64,000 nucleotides of DNA from Blautia parvula (GTDB lineage Bacteria > Bacillota > Clostridia > Lachnospirales > Lachnospiraceae): the NCBI RefSeq assembly GCF_020215665.1, contig NZ_CP084061.1, positions 1,761,001 to 1,825,000 on the forward strand, in the 5' to 3' direction. A model generated the notes under the pieces. The model was not told where the DNA came from, searched no databases, and was given only the letters and a program-made list of their open reading frames with translations. Positions within the stretch are counted from its first letter, which is position 1, and the number at the start of each line of letters is the position of its first letter. This document shows positions 44,433 to 53,701 of this stretch, piece after piece. The position numbers were made by a program, and so were the translations under genes.

Positions 44433-45773
44433 ATGAATATAAGAAGACTTTTCGCTGTATGGAGCGCCAAGCTCATAAAGACAGCCTGCCAGATCACCGG
44501 CAGGCAGGGTGTGACACTGGCCGGTAAGATAGCGCTGTCCATCTATCCCCCGATTTTAAAAGAACTGGCGTCTGAGGTCAAAAAAGACATTTTCGTTGTC
44601 TGCGGCACCAACGGCAAAACTACCACCAACAACCTTTTAGCCTCTGTTCTGGAAGCAAATAACTGCAGCGTTGTCTGCAACCGCACCGGCTCCAACATGC
44701 TGAACGGAGTCGTCTCCGCCTTTGTCCTGAATGCCCGGGCAAACGGACATCTGCGGGCGGATTACGCCTGTATTGAGATTGACGAGGCATCCACAGTCCG
44801 TGTATTTCCTCATTTCAAACCTGACTATATGGTACTCACCAATCTGTTCCGTGACCAGCTTGACCGGTACGGGGAGATTGACACTACCATGAATCTCCTG
44901 TCCCGGGCCATGAAGATGGCGCCGGACATGAAACTTCTGGTCAATGCGGATGACTCCTTATCCACCTTCCTTGCCATGGACAATGACAATGCGTACACCA
45001 CCTACGGCATCAGTGAGCAGGTATATCAGGAACAGGACTCCAGGGAGATCCGGGAAGGCCGTTTCTGCAAACGCTGCGGAGAAAAGATGGAATACAACTT
45101 CTATCACTACAGCCAGCTTGGAGATTATCACTGCTCCAAATGCGGATTTGCCCGCCCTGTGCCCCAGTTTGACGGCAGCCATATTGATATGTCAGACGGT
45201 CTGTCCTTTGATGTGGGTGATTTTCATGTAAAAGCAAATTACCGCGGTTTCTACAATATTTATAATATATTGGCCGTTTACGGAGCCGCCTCCCTGGCGG
45301 GTATCCCTCTTGACAGCTTCAACCGGATTCTGGGGGACTACACGCCCCAGTTCGGAAGAAACGAACTCTTTGAGATTGATGGCACCAGGGTCATGCTCAA
45401 CCTGGCTAAAAACCCGGCAGGATTTAACCAGAATATCGGCGCGGTCATGACAGACACGGCTCCAAAAGATATCATCATCCTGATCAATGACAATAGTCAG
45501 GACGGCACAGATGTATCCTGGCTCTGGGATGTGGATTTTGACAGGCTGAAGGACGCCAATGCCGCCTCTATTACCGTAAGCGGCATCCGCTGCCAGGATA
45601 TGCGCCTGCGTCTGAAATACGTGGACATCCCGTCCACTCTGGAACCGGATATTGAAAAGGCCATCCTCTCAAAACTCAAAAGCGGAACTAAAAACCTGTA
45701 CCTGCTTGTAAACTATACCGGCCTTTATACCACTCACAACATACTGAAGAAAATGGAGGGCAGAAAATCATGA
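44433..45773 (+). CDS. murT: lipid II isoglutaminyl synthase subunit MurT
   Basis: 446 residues of the Mur ligase superfamily. P-loop VVCGTNGKTTTNNLL at about 58-72, the MurT zinc ribbon CKRCGEKMEYNFYHYS ... YHCSKCGF at about 210-240, and a C-terminal DUF1727 domain. With GatD it amidates the D-Glu of lipid II stem peptides to D-isoglutamine. ATG 44433 follows AAAGGAA. gatD overlaps its stop by 4 bases. Confidence 0.95.
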   Translation: MNIRRLFAVWSAKLIKTACQITGRQGVTLAGKIALSIYPPILKELASEVKKDIFVVCGTNGKTTTNNLLASVLEANNCSVVCNRTGSNMLNGVVSAFVLNARANGHLRADYACIEIDEASTVRVFPHFKPDYMVLTNLFRDQLDRYGEIDTTMNLLSRAMKMAPDMKLLVNADDSLSTFLAMDNDNAYTTYGISEQVYQEQDSREIREGRFCKRCGEKMEYNFYHYSQLGDYHCSKCGFARPVPQFDGSHIDMSDGLSFDVGDFHVKANYRGFYNIYNILAVYGAASLAGIPLDSFNRILGDYTPQFGRNELFEIDGTRVMLNLAKNPAGFNQNIGAVMTDTAPKDIIILINDNSQDGTDVSWLWDVDFDRLKDANAASITVSGIRCQDMRLRLKYVDIPSTLEPDIEKAILSKLKSGTKNLYLLVNYTGLYTTHNILKKMEGRKS

Positions 45774-46492
45774 AAATCACAATCGGACATTTATATCCGG
45801 ACCTCCTGAATCTGTACGGGGACAGGGGAAATATCCAGTGCATGAAGAAACGCTGCCAGTGGAGAGGCATCGAGGCAGAAACTGTGGAATTCCAGCTTGA
45901 GGACAACATTGATTTTTCCGCCCTTGATATTGTGCTTCTGGGCGGCGGCTCCGACAGGGAGCAGATGCTGGTCTGCGACAGACTCCGCAGCATACAAAAA
46001 GATTTCAAAGACTATGTGGAGGACAACGGCGTAGTGATCGCTGTCTGCGGCGGCTATCAGCTTCTGGGCCATTATTACGACACGGATGACGGGCGCATTG
46101 AGGGTCTTTCCCTTGTTGACCTGTATACAGAGCAGGGCAGCCCCCGTCTGATTGACAATATCGTCCTGGAAAACCATAAATTCAGCCTTCCCATCGTCGG
46201 CTTTGAAAATCACGGAGGCCGCACCTATATCGGAGACAATGAGCCTTTCGGAAAAGTCCTCTACGGAAACGGCAATAACGGGGAAGACAAAGCCGAGGGC
46301 GTGCTCTATAAAAATGTAGTGGGCACCTATCTCCACGGCCCCCTCCTTCCCAAAAACCCGCATATCTGCGATTACCTCATTGCAAACGCTCTGGAGCGCA
46401 AATACGGAAAGGCAGAACTTGCCCCTCTCGACGACAGCCAGGAGATTGAGGCCAACCGGTATATTTATGATCGCTTTGTAACAAAACAATAG
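45770..46492 (+). CDS. gatD: lipid II isoglutaminyl synthase glutaminase subunit GatD
   Basis: 240 residues, a class I glutamine amidotransferase of the CobB/CobQ type. The nucleophile cysteine is in VIAVCGGYQLLGHYY, and the second catalytic site His in GTYLHGPLLPKNP. It releases ammonia from glutamine for MurT. The start overlaps the murT stop as ATGA, ensuring coupled translation. Confidence 0.95.
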   Translation: MKITIGHLYPDLLNLYGDRGNIQCMKKRCQWRGIEAETVEFQLEDNIDFSALDIVLLGGGSDREQMLVCDRLRSIQKDFKDYVEDNGVVIAVCGGYQLLGHYYDTDDGRIEGLSLVDLYTEQGSPRLIDNIVLENHKFSLPIVGFENHGGRTYIGDNEPFGKVLYGNGNNGEDKAEGVLYKNVVGTYLHGPLLPKNPHICDYLIANALERKYGKAELAPLDDSQEIEANRYIYDRFVTKQ

Positions 46493-46541
46493 AAATATGC
46501 CCGGCTGATTTACTATTGTTATATATTAAAGGGGAAAACTT

Positions 46542-47879
46542 ATGGGATACCGAATTGCACTGCTGCTGAAACAGCACTATTACCAGCATTATAATGATCA
46601 TCTCCCTGGAATCAGCGAAGATGTCTCCGTAGAATACTTCACTTATGATACTCTGGACGAGCTTAAAAATATTTATCTGAAAATCAAAGATGATTTTGAA
46701 GGATTTCTTGTCAGCGGTATTGCCCCCATGAAAGCCATATATTCCCTTGGCGAGCAGGCAGCCGACGCTGTGGTGGATTATTTCCACATCAGTGTGGAGA
46801 ACACCTACCACATTCTGCTCCAGCAGATTGTGCTGGATGAACACCTGAAACTCTCCAGAATCGGTATGGATTTTATTCAGGACGGCCATACCCTGAAAGA
46901 GCTTCTTGTCAGCAACCGGTTCGCCCAGCGCATCCGTGAGTTCGAGGAGGAGTGGAGAGACTTCTCTTCCTCTGTGGATCTGGATGAACGGGAGGCTGCG
47001 CTCTCCGTAAAGTACAGGGAGCTGGCAGCCCAGAACAAACTGGATATGATCATCACTTATTTCTACAGCGTGATTGAAAATATGCGGGATACATCCATTC
47101 CCTGTATTTATGTCTATCCTGATGAAAACATGATCAGTGATATTGTAAAAAGCATGAAAAAAAGCATATCCATAAAAAATATGAAGAGCCATCTGCCTGC
47201 TGTCATACATATTAATATGGAAAATATGCCGGTTCAGGATGAGGTGTCATACGAAAAGACACGGCTGGAGATCAATAAGATGATCATGGAGCTGAACCAA
47301 AAATACCTGAACCGCCTTGTGATAAAAAACACATACCGGGATTTTGAACTGTATGGAGATTACAGCATCATAAAAGAGATCACAGGGGATTTTAAGAAAT
47401 GCCAGATACTGGAACAGCTTCACAGCCTGCTCTCTTTTAAGGGTTCTGTAGGATATGGCATTGGCCACACCTTTTATCAAGCCAGGATAAATGCCGTTGA
47501 TGCCAGTCATTATTCCAGAAACGGCAGTCTCCGGGAAGACGGCAGTTATCTGATAGATGAAAATGATCAGCTCACGGTCCTGCAGATTGGTCTGGTTCCT
47601 GCTGGAATGAAGGTTTCCGGCGATTATATCAATGATATCGCAGATAAGGTAAGTCTCTCCTCAGAAACTATTGTGCGTATCATCCGCGTCATGAAACAAG
47701 AGGGTACCAACAAACTTACCTCCCAGGAACTGATGCACCATCTGAATATCTCTTCCAGAGCTGCCAACAAATTCCTGGCTGCGCTGCAGAAGGACGGATA
47801 TGCGGAGGTTGTGGGTATGAGGCGCTCCGGCAATAAGGGGCGGCCCATCAACATTTACCAGATCAATCTGAAATACTGA
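46542..47879 (+). CDS. probable transcriptional regulator with a degenerate cyclase-like domain
   Basis: 445 residues. The N-terminal half (about 1-200) looks like a PrpR/sensor-type alpha-beta domain (EGFLVSGIAPMKAIYSLGEQ). The middle part (about 230-340) contains GYGIGHTFYQARINAVDAS, reminiscent of the terminal helix of GGDEF/GTP-cyclohydrolase-III-like folds. The C-terminal 90 residues form a winged helix-turn-helix (TSQELMHHLNISSRAANKFLAAL). It is downstream of gatD by 50 bases and convergent with the amidohydrolase-carrier pair. I do not recognise a named family. Confidence 0.6.
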   Translation: MGYRIALLLKQHYYQHYNDHLPGISEDVSVEYFTYDTLDELKNIYLKIKDDFEGFLVSGIAPMKAIYSLGEQAADAVVDYFHISVENTYHILLQQIVLDEHLKLSRIGMDFIQDGHTLKELLVSNRFAQRIREFEEEWRDFSSSVDLDEREAALSVKYRELAAQNKLDMIITYFYSVIENMRDTSIPCIYVYPDENMISDIVKSMKKSISIKNMKSHLPAVIHINMENMPVQDEVSYEKTRLEINKMIMELNQKYLNRLVIKNTYRDFELYGDYSIIKEITGDFKKCQILEQLHSLLSFKGSVGYGIGHTFYQARINAVDASHYSRNGSLREDGSYLIDENDQLTVLQIGLVPAGMKVSGDYINDIADKVSLSSETIVRIIRVMKQEGTNKLTSQELMHHLNISSRAANKFLAALQKDGYAEVVGMRRSGNKGRPINIYQINLKY

Positions 47880-47906
47880 CCTGACAGTACATTCCTTTCA
47901 GGAAAC

Positions 47907-47948
47907 ATGAGAGCAGCCATTCCGGTATCCCCGTATGGCTGCTCTCAT
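47907..47948. terminator. bidirectional terminator
   Basis: A perfect 14-bp stem ATGAGAGCAGCCAT / ATGGCTGCTCTCAT between convergent genes, followed by ATTTTCC. Confidence 0.8.
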
Positions 47949-47963
47949 ATTTTCCTGTATTTT

Positions 47964-49391
47964 TTATAAATCCGGTTTTATCTCCTCCGGGATCGGACAA
48001 TGATATCCTCCTCTTACTGCTGCGTCAAATTCTTTTTTCGCATCCTCAGCGATTTTCGGATTTCGGAAGACATCTATAGCAGCCATTCCCATGACCTTTG
48101 CTGCTGTCAACATTCCTTTTTTTCCTATGGAGGAACCTGACTGGCTGACCTCCTGCCAGGAATGCCCCGGTGTTCCAAAGGCTTTACAGGCAGTCAGAAT
48201 CTGACCTGTGGGTGCCTGATAACTCACATCCCCTACATCTGTGCTCCCGGGCATTGTACTTTTCAGCGGATTTACAGGCAGTACTATATCTGCCAACACC
48301 TTGCCTTCCATTGCCGCTGCCGCATTTTCTCCATGCTGATTCTCCACCGCTGCTGCGGCCTCCTGTATCATCTGTTCTGAAAAAGTATCCCGTATTTTTT
48401 CGGCCAGCTCATGATCCGCATGGTCAAATGCCGGAGCACCGGCTTCCTGAAAGTTCTCCATCAGAACTTTTCCCAGTACCTTGTTGGGTATGTAATCGCT
48501 GAATCCATCTCCCCGCACCATTTCATAGGAAGTACCTGTCATGATTGCTGCTCCCCGCGCTACTTCACAGATTCTCTCAAATATTTCAAACGCCTGGTTC
48601 AGCCGCGGTGCCCTTGCCTCATAGTAGACAGCTGCCGTTTCCTGTACAACATTCGCTGCATTTCCCCCTGCGTTTGTGATCGCATAGTGGATTCTGGCCT
48701 CGGGGATCACATGCTCTCTTAAGAAATTACACCCTACATTCATAAGCTCCACCGCATCCAGAGCACTTCTGCCAAGATGAGGAGAGGCGGAGGCATGAGA
48801 TGCCTTGCCGTGGAAAATAAAAGTGGCGCAGATATCTGCCAGGGAACTGGATGCGAAAAGCCCGTTCACATCCCAGGGATGCCAGCAGAACACAGCATCA
48901 AGCCCTTTAAAACATCCCTCCCGTGCCATGAATGTCTTGCCGGAGCCTTTTTCCTCCCCGGGACAGCCAAAATAAATGATAGTGCCCGGTTTCCCGCTCC
49001 GGTCCAGATATTCCCTGACAGCCACAGCCGCTGCAAGAGAGCCGGTTCCCAGCAGATTATGCCCGCATCCGTGGCCGCAGTCCGTATCTTCTCTTTTTTC
49101 CTGCACATCTGTTCCCGGCTTCTGACTCAGCCCCGGAAGTGCATCAAACTCTCCCAAAATGGCAATTACAGGTCCTCCGCTGCCAAAAGTGCCCTTAAAA
49201 GCAGTTGGGATTCCCGCAAGCCCAGTTTCCACCTGAAATCCTTCTCTCTCCAATGTCTCCTGAAGCAGCTTTGCCGACCGGTGTTCCTTAAATCCCAGTT
49301 CCGCGTATTCCCATATTTTTTGGCTGATCCGGGAGTAAATTTCTTCTCTCTTTTCAATATTTCTGCATAATCTTTCTTTTTCCTGTATCAT
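47964..49391 (-). CDS. M20 family amidohydrolase (AbgB/aminobenzoyl-glutamate hydrolase type)
   Basis: About 475 residues. Metal-ligand motifs: GEFDALPGLSQ, DCGHGCGHNLLGT, and PGEEKGSGK; the lid domain holds HASASPHLGRSALDA. Family members cut N-acyl amino acids or p-aminobenzoyl-glutamate. The start could be ATG 49391 or TTG 49397; GGAG fits both. It follows the YfcC-type carrier with a short gap, so substrate uptake and cleavage probably work together. Confidence 0.85.
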   Translation of the reverse strand: MIQEKERLCRNIEKREEIYSRISQKIWEYAELGFKEHRSAKLLQETLEREGFQVETGLAGIPTAFKGTFGSGGPVIAILGEFDALPGLSQKPGTDVQEKREDTDCGHGCGHNLLGTGSLAAAVAVREYLDRSGKPGTIIYFGCPGEEKGSGKTFMAREGCFKGLDAVFCWHPWDVNGLFASSSLADICATFIFHGKASHASASPHLGRSALDAVELMNVGCNFLREHVIPEARIHYAITNAGGNAANVVQETAAVYYEARAPRLNQAFEIFERICEVARGAAIMTGTSYEMVRGDGFSDYIPNKVLGKVLMENFQEAGAPAFDHADHELAEKIRDTFSEQMIQEAAAAVENQHGENAAAAMEGKVLADIVLPVNPLKSTMPGSTDVGDVSYQAPTGQILTACKAFGTPGHSWQEVSQSGSSIGKKGMLTAAKVMGMAAIDVFRNPKIAEDAKKEFDAAVRGGYHCPIPEEIKPDL

Positions 49392-49409
49392 ATCCAATTC
49401 TTCTCCTTT

Positions 49410-50807
49410 TTATATACCTGCCATTACAGCTCCCATGATCAGGATAACCTCCAGTGCAAACCACATGAGAAACAGCTTCCAGATAAATTTATACCATTTA
49501 TTCATCCCAATTCCCATGACACCGCACATCATCGCGCATCCGGTAGGCCAGAACATTTTTGAAAAGCCGTCGCCGAACTGGTAAGCTATGATGGCGATCT
49601 CACGATTCAGCCCCACAACATCAGCCAGAGGCGCCATGATCGGCACAGTCACAACCGCCTGCCCGCTTCCTGACGGTATGAAGAAATTGATCAGATTCTG
49701 TGCCAGCAGCATGGCAAATGCTGAAAACCCTGATGGAAATCCTTTCACGATATTTGACAGATATAAAACAGCCGTATCGATAATGTTACCGGAACTCATC
49801 ACAACTTCAATGGAGCGTGCAAATCCGATCATAAGAACTGTAAATACCATGGACTTGGAAGACTCCACAAAGGAATCCGCGATTTTGCTGGGCCCCATAC
49901 CGTTGATCAAGCCGGTTATGATCATACCGATAAAGAATACGGCTGCAAGCTGCTGCAGATAAAACCCAAACTTTGCCACGCCTATGGCAATGGTCATGAT
50001 AATGATTCCGAATCCCAGCAAAGTGATCTTCTGTCTTCCTGTAAAGGGCATCTGCATAACCTCATCACGGCTTGCCGTGACGGTAGGTTCCGGTACACCA
50101 TAGAGATAACTCTTTGTTGGGTCTTTTTTTATTTTCTTTGCATATTGCATTATGTAGAGGATCGTCACAGCCACGAAACAGACAAATGCCACGATGCGGA
50201 ATGTGGTGATCTTCGTCCCAACACTGGGTATGCCTGCAATACTGCTGCCCAGGCCAACCGTAAAGGGATTTAAGATTGCAGCAGCAAACCCGACACCTGT
50301 ACCCAGAATGACAATGGAGGAACCCACGATCCTGTCATATCCCAGTGTAATTGCAATGGCCACAAAGGCAGGAATCAGCCCCCATGCCTCCTCATTCATT
50401 CCGAATGTGGTGCCTCCCAGGGCAAAAAGTGTGAAAAATATGGGAATCAGAAAATAATCCTTGCCTTTAATTTTTCTAAGTATGGACCCCACCAGGGCAT
50501 TCAGGGTCCCTGTGCTCATCAGAAGCGTTACATAGCCGCATGCGAAAAGCAGGAAAAATATAATATCCGCTGCATTTACAAACCCCTGAAAAATACTCAT
50601 GCAGAAAGCCCAAGGGCCGATTGGGTTAGCATCCACCCCGTGATAACTCCCCGGCACCACCAGTTCTCTTCCAAGTGCCGGATCCACAGCCCGGTCAAAC
50701 TGCCCTGCAGGCAGTACCCAGGTTAAAATGGCACTGATGAGAACCATGGTCATCATGATCACATAGGCATGCGGCATAGAAAATTTGAATTTCCTCTCTT
50801 TTTTCAT
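49410..50807 (-). CDS. YfcC/DcuC-family membrane carrier
   Basis: 465 residues, about 12 membrane segments, of the C4-dicarboxylate anaerobic carrier/YfcC superfamily. Typical stretches are FSMPHAYVIMMTMVLISAILTWVLPAGQFDR, GGTTFGMNEEAWGLIPAFVAIA and NLINFFIPSGSGQAVVTVPIMAPLAD. The family moves peptides, short-chain acids or basic amino acids. ATG 50807 follows AGGAGG. First gene of a two-gene operon with the M20 amidohydrolase. Confidence 0.85.
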   Translation of the reverse strand: MKKERKFKFSMPHAYVIMMTMVLISAILTWVLPAGQFDRAVDPALGRELVVPGSYHGVDANPIGPWAFCMSIFQGFVNAADIIFFLLFACGYVTLLMSTGTLNALVGSILRKIKGKDYFLIPIFFTLFALGGTTFGMNEEAWGLIPAFVAIAITLGYDRIVGSSIVILGTGVGFAAAILNPFTVGLGSSIAGIPSVGTKITTFRIVAFVCFVAVTILYIMQYAKKIKKDPTKSYLYGVPEPTVTASRDEVMQMPFTGRQKITLLGFGIIIMTIAIGVAKFGFYLQQLAAVFFIGMIITGLINGMGPSKIADSFVESSKSMVFTVLMIGFARSIEVVMSSGNIIDTAVLYLSNIVKGFPSGFSAFAMLLAQNLINFFIPSGSGQAVVTVPIMAPLADVVGLNREIAIIAYQFGDGFSKMFWPTGCAMMCGVMGIGMNKWYKFIWKLFLMWFALEVILIMGAVMAGI

Positions 50808-50887
50808 AAAAATCCTCCTCGTTTTCACTTTCGCACTGTAAACTACCAGTTATTTTAAGCACGCTTACAGAACCGTTCTTTTATAGT

Positions 50888-50916
50888 AGGATACCACTCT
50901 ATCCGGATAAAGTCAA
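50888..50916 (-). promoter_or_regulatory. promoter of the carrier-amidohydrolase operon
   Basis: On the minus strand TTGACT, a 17-base spacer and TATCCT. The spacer contains the palindrome TATCCGGATA, a possible regulator site. Confidence 0.6.
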
Positions 50917-51107
50917 TTGGCAGTAATTGCAGATAAAATTTACTGATTTTCGGAAATAATACACAAAAAAGTGTTTCGTTTATGGCGATTACCTATACCC
51001 CCTATGACAAAACATTTCAGAATATTAAGGATAAAATAGTGGAAATTCCCTATTTTAAATGTTATACTGTTAAATGAATTTATTTTATGTATGAGGAGGA
51101 TTACAGA

Positions 51108-51329
51108 ATGGCGAGAGGACGCAAAAAAGAGACAAGGACACTGGACGAACAACTGCAGGCAGTTATCGGGGAAATCGCCACATATGAAGAAAAATTAAAA
51201 GAATTGCGCCGCAGGAAAAAAGAAATCGAACAGAAAATCACGGAAGACAAAAAAGAGGCTTTATATAAAGCAGTAATGGAATCAGGTAAATCACTTGATG
51301 AAGTTCTCGCTAGTTTAACAAACGAGTAA
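51108..51329 (+). CDS. small coiled-coil protein
   Basis: 73 residues, a Lys/Glu/Arg-rich helix with heptad-like leucine and isoleucine spacing (LDEQLQAVIGEIATYEEKLK, about 14-55) and a short C-terminal helix (SGKSLDEVLASL). ATG 51108 follows AGGAGG. The N-terminus MARGRKKE is strongly basic. It stands alone with a shared terminator. Similar small proteins are found in many Clostridia without known function; nucleic acid binding is a guess. Confidence 0.65.
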   Translation: MARGRKKETRTLDEQLQAVIGEIATYEEKLKELRRRKKEIEQKITEDKKEALYKAVMESGKSLDEVLASLTNE

Positions 51330-51333
51330 AAAC

Positions 51334-51385
51334 ATAAGTGAGCCCTCCGGCCCGTTTCTCTCAAACGGCCGGAGGGCTCACTTAT
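51334..51385. terminator. long perfect hairpin between convergent genes
   Basis: ATAAGTGAGCCCTCCGGCC pairs with its complement across an extra CGTTT/AAACG helix. A T run follows on the minus strand (TTATGTTTTTAC), so it mainly ends the DUF4177 transcript. Confidence 0.8.
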
Positions 51386-51396
51386 ATCTGTGATTC

Positions 51397-51627
51397 TTAT
51401 TCTTCTGTTTCTCTTTCAAAAATTATCTGATAGCAATTGCCGCCGTAAACGCTCACTTTTGGTTCCAATATCTGTTTTAAGCGCCAGCCATCGGCTGCTT
51501 CCCGGACGATCGCCTCCCTGCAGGCTTCAAAGGGAACCGGCGGCATCTCACCGCGTACGGTTTTTGCCTTTTCCTTCTTAACCGGCACAAGGGGAATCTC
51601 AATAAATTTGTATTCATACTTTTTCAT
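51397..51627 (-). CDS. DUF4177 domain protein
   Basis: 76 residues matching DUF4177: MKKYEYKFIEIP at the start, REAIVREAADGWRLKQIL in the middle, and YQIIFERE at the end. A small two-layer alpha-beta fold with no known activity. ATG 51627 follows AAGGAGA. It is convergent with the coiled-coil gene. Confidence 0.85.
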   Translation of the reverse strand: MKKYEYKFIEIPLVPVKKEKAKTVRGEMPPVPFEACREAIVREAADGWRLKQILEPKVSVYGGNCYQIIFERETEE

Positions 51628-51860
51628 AAACTGTCTCCTTATTTTGTCAGCACAGGATATACCCGCAATATCCTTTCTCTGTTTTTATGTATCTCACATT
51701 GACCTTCTTTCCTACCTTATAGGTTCTGTCTGCGATTCGCACATGTAATCTCAAAACTATTATACCTTTTTTATCCCTCGGAAACAATCGGTAAAACAAG
51801 ATCTCCAAAACACAAGCATGCCATTACGCCCCGTATCCATTAACAATTCCGCAATACACA

Positions 51861-52013
51861 GATGCTGCCGTACCCAAACTGCCATATGATGCCGAACCGG
51901 GGATAGAAACCCTCCTGATCATGCCGAACTTAGCTGTGACTGTCCTGCTTGCAAATACCATATGTAAGATCAAAAAAATAACAGAAGAATTCGTTGATCT
52001 TTTAGGTAAATAA
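51861..52013 (+). pseudogene. possible C-terminal remnant of a membrane transporter
   Basis: An open frame of 50 codons without a start, ending in TAA. The peptide (ETLLIMPNLAVTVLLANTI then KKITEEFVDLLGK) resembles the last segment and tail of sodium:amino-acid (AGCS-like) carriers, where a 'PNL' motif precedes the last helix. No upstream counterpart is visible. The remaining part of 51628-51860 holds no gene that I can support. Confidence 0.3.
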
Positions 52014-52044
52014 ATTTATAATAGATATTGATCTGATAGGTAAA
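51994..52044 (+). promoter_or_regulatory. promoter and direct-repeat operator of the TetR gene
   Basis: TTGATC at 51994-51999, 17 bases, TATAAT at 52017-52022. Two copies of a 17-base word, TTGATCTTTTAGGTAAA (51994-52010) and TTGATCTGATAGGTAAA (52028-52044), overlap the -35 region and the start of transcription. This is a typical layout for autorepression. Confidence 0.6.
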
Positions 52045-52063
52045 CAACAGGAAGGAGTTTATC

Positions 52064-52669
52064 ATGCCCGCAAAACTATTAAACATGGAGCCTCAAAGAA
52101 GAGATGCTGTGTTAAATGCCGCGCTAAAAGAATTTTCATCGCAGGGCTATGACAAGGCATCCACAAATATCATTGCAAAAGAAGCCGGTATATCCAAAGC
52201 ACTCATGTTTCACTATGTGAACAGCAAACAGGAACTCTATCTTATTGTACATGATTATTTTTCCAATCTGATAAAAAAAGAGTATTGGGAACAGATGAAT
52301 TTTGATGAAAAGGATATCTTTGCCAGACTGCAGCAGTCCTATCTCCTGCAGCTTAAATTATCCGAAAAGTATCCCTGGATTTTAGAGTTTAGCAAGCTCT
52401 CACACACAGAGAATTCCGACACTGCCAGGCCGGCCGACTGCTATCCGAAATTATTTGACAATATAGATGAAACCAAATTCAGAAAAGGATTAGATATTGA
52501 AACCTGCAAGCAGTTTATCTTCTGGTCCAATGTCGGCTTTACGAATGAGATACTGAAAGAGATCCGAAGCATGGAAGTGGCTCATATAGACAGTGACGCT
52601 TTCATACGCAGACTGAATCATTACTTTGCAGAACTGCGCAAGATATTTTATACATCGGAAACTGTTTAG
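52064..52669 (+). CDS. TetR/AcrR family regulator
   Basis: 201 residues. N-terminal TetR helix-turn-helix (about 10-55: RRDAVLNAALKEFSSQGYDKASTNIIAKEAGISKALMFHYVNSKQE in order) and a variable ligand domain. ATG 52064 follows AAGGAG. The M23 peptidase gene starts 1 base after its stop, so the two are co-transcribed and probably autoregulated through the direct repeats upstream. Confidence 0.9.
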   Translation: MPAKLLNMEPQRRDAVLNAALKEFSSQGYDKASTNIIAKEAGISKALMFHYVNSKQELYLIVHDYFSNLIKKEYWEQMNFDEKDIFARLQQSYLLQLKLSEKYPWILEFSKLSHTENSDTARPADCYPKLFDNIDETKFRKGLDIETCKQFIFWSNVGFTNEILKEIRSMEVAHIDSDAFIRRLNHYFAELRKIFYTSETV

Positions 52670-52670
52670 T

Positions 52671-53348
52671 ATGCTGCCTAAAACTCTGCAATCTAATGTG
52701 AGGTGCAAAATGAGTGATGCTCCCAATACCCCCGGAACTCGGGTCCCCAGCCACGGCACAAACCGTTTCGGCACGCGATATGCCTATGATTTTTTACAGG
52801 TGGACTGGACACGCAGAGGCCATCCGAATTATCGGGTGCACTGGCTTTCCTACCTGCTCTTCGGCGTCTCCCTGAGCAAATGCTATTGCTGGGGAAAAGA
52901 CATCTATGCCCCCTGCAGCGGTACTGTAGTTGATGCAAAAGATTTTTATAAAGAAAGAAGACGTGCATTTTTTCTTTCTGATATTTTTATTGCTTTAAAA
53001 AGTGCACATTTTTTTCGCCTCCGGAGAGACAGCATACAGTCTGTCACAGGCAACTATATTATTATAAAATATGATGACCACATCTATGCCGCGTTTGCAC
53101 ATCTAAAATACGGCTCTGTCAAGGTCCGAATAGGACAGAAGGTAAAAAAGGGAGACCTTTTAGGCTGCATAGGACATTCCGGCAATTCCTTTTTTCCTCA
53201 TCTGCATTTTCAGCTCATGGACAGTGATGATATGTGTTCTGCCAAGGGGATTCCCTGCGCGTTTGCCAATTACGAAGTATTTAAAAACGGCGAATGGGAA
53301 ACAATAACCAACGGTATTCCAACCGACAAGGACAGAATTCGATTTTGA
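52671..53348 (+). CDS. M23 family peptidase-like protein
   Basis: 225 residues with a LytM/M23 fold: RVPSHGTNRFGTRYAYDF (first metal ligands), YAPCSGTVVDAKD, YIIIKYDDHIYAAFAHLKYGSVKVRIGQKVKKGDLLGCIGHSGNS in order, and PHLHFQL with the HxH motif. No signal peptide, which is unusual for a peptidoglycan hydrolase and typical of this soluble subfamily. ATG 52671 directly follows the TetR stop; there is no separate ribosome site, so coupling is likely. Confidence 0.8.
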   Translation: MLPKTLQSNVRCKMSDAPNTPGTRVPSHGTNRFGTRYAYDFLQVDWTRRGHPNYRVHWLSYLLFGVSLSKCYCWGKDIYAPCSGTVVDAKDFYKERRRAFFLSDIFIALKSAHFFRLRRDSIQSVTGNYIIIKYDDHIYAAFAHLKYGSVKVRIGQKVKKGDLLGCIGHSGNSFFPHLHFQLMDSDDMCSAKGIPCAFANYEVFKNGEWETITNGIPTDKDRIRF

Positions 53349-53553
53349 GCATCTGTGCCTTTCGGCTTCCGAAGAAACTTATCTGCACTCTGGTCCATCT
53401 TGCCTCTTTTATCAAACTTTTCCCATCTATCACATACATTCTCCGCCAAATCTTTTAAATAAGCGACGACCTGTTCTGCCGCTAATGCATCATTCATAAT
53501 ATTTCCATCCTTTTTTACAGCAGCTGCTGCCATACTCGGCATACTTTCAATAA
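53270..53553 (-). other. possible coding remnant
   Basis: A minus-strand open frame overlapping the end of the M23 gene. The first 60 codons (MNDALAAEQVVAYLKDLAEN, then WEKFDKRGKM) have protein-like composition, whereas the last 25 are antisense to the M23 gene. No ribosome binding site. If real it is a truncated gene; no family recognised. Confidence 0.25.
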
Positions 53554-53580
53554 GAACGTGCCGTAAGCTGCATTTTTATG

Positions 53581-53642
53581 TAAAGGAACCTTGACAAAAC
53601 CCATAGAGTAGAATATACTAAAATTGTAAAGGAAACTTGTCA
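53581..53642 (+). promoter_or_regulatory. promoter with duplicated operator ahead of the XRE gene
   Basis: TTGACA at 53591-53596, 17 bases, TATACT at 53614-53619. TAAAGGAACCTTGACA (53581-53596) and TAAAGGAAACTTGTCA (53627-53642) match at 14 of 16 positions, one over the -35 and one at the start of transcription. Each has an AAGG-AA-CCTT-like palindromic core. Confidence 0.6.
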
Positions 53643-53701
53643 TAACATCAGATTGGATCACACGAAGGATATAAGAAAACCTTGAAGAGAGGAGGTATTA
53701 T

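Noticed and set aside
53270..53542. A full independent minus-strand gene
   Set aside because: Its last third is antisense to the M23 gene and there is no ribosome site; listed only as a possible remnant.
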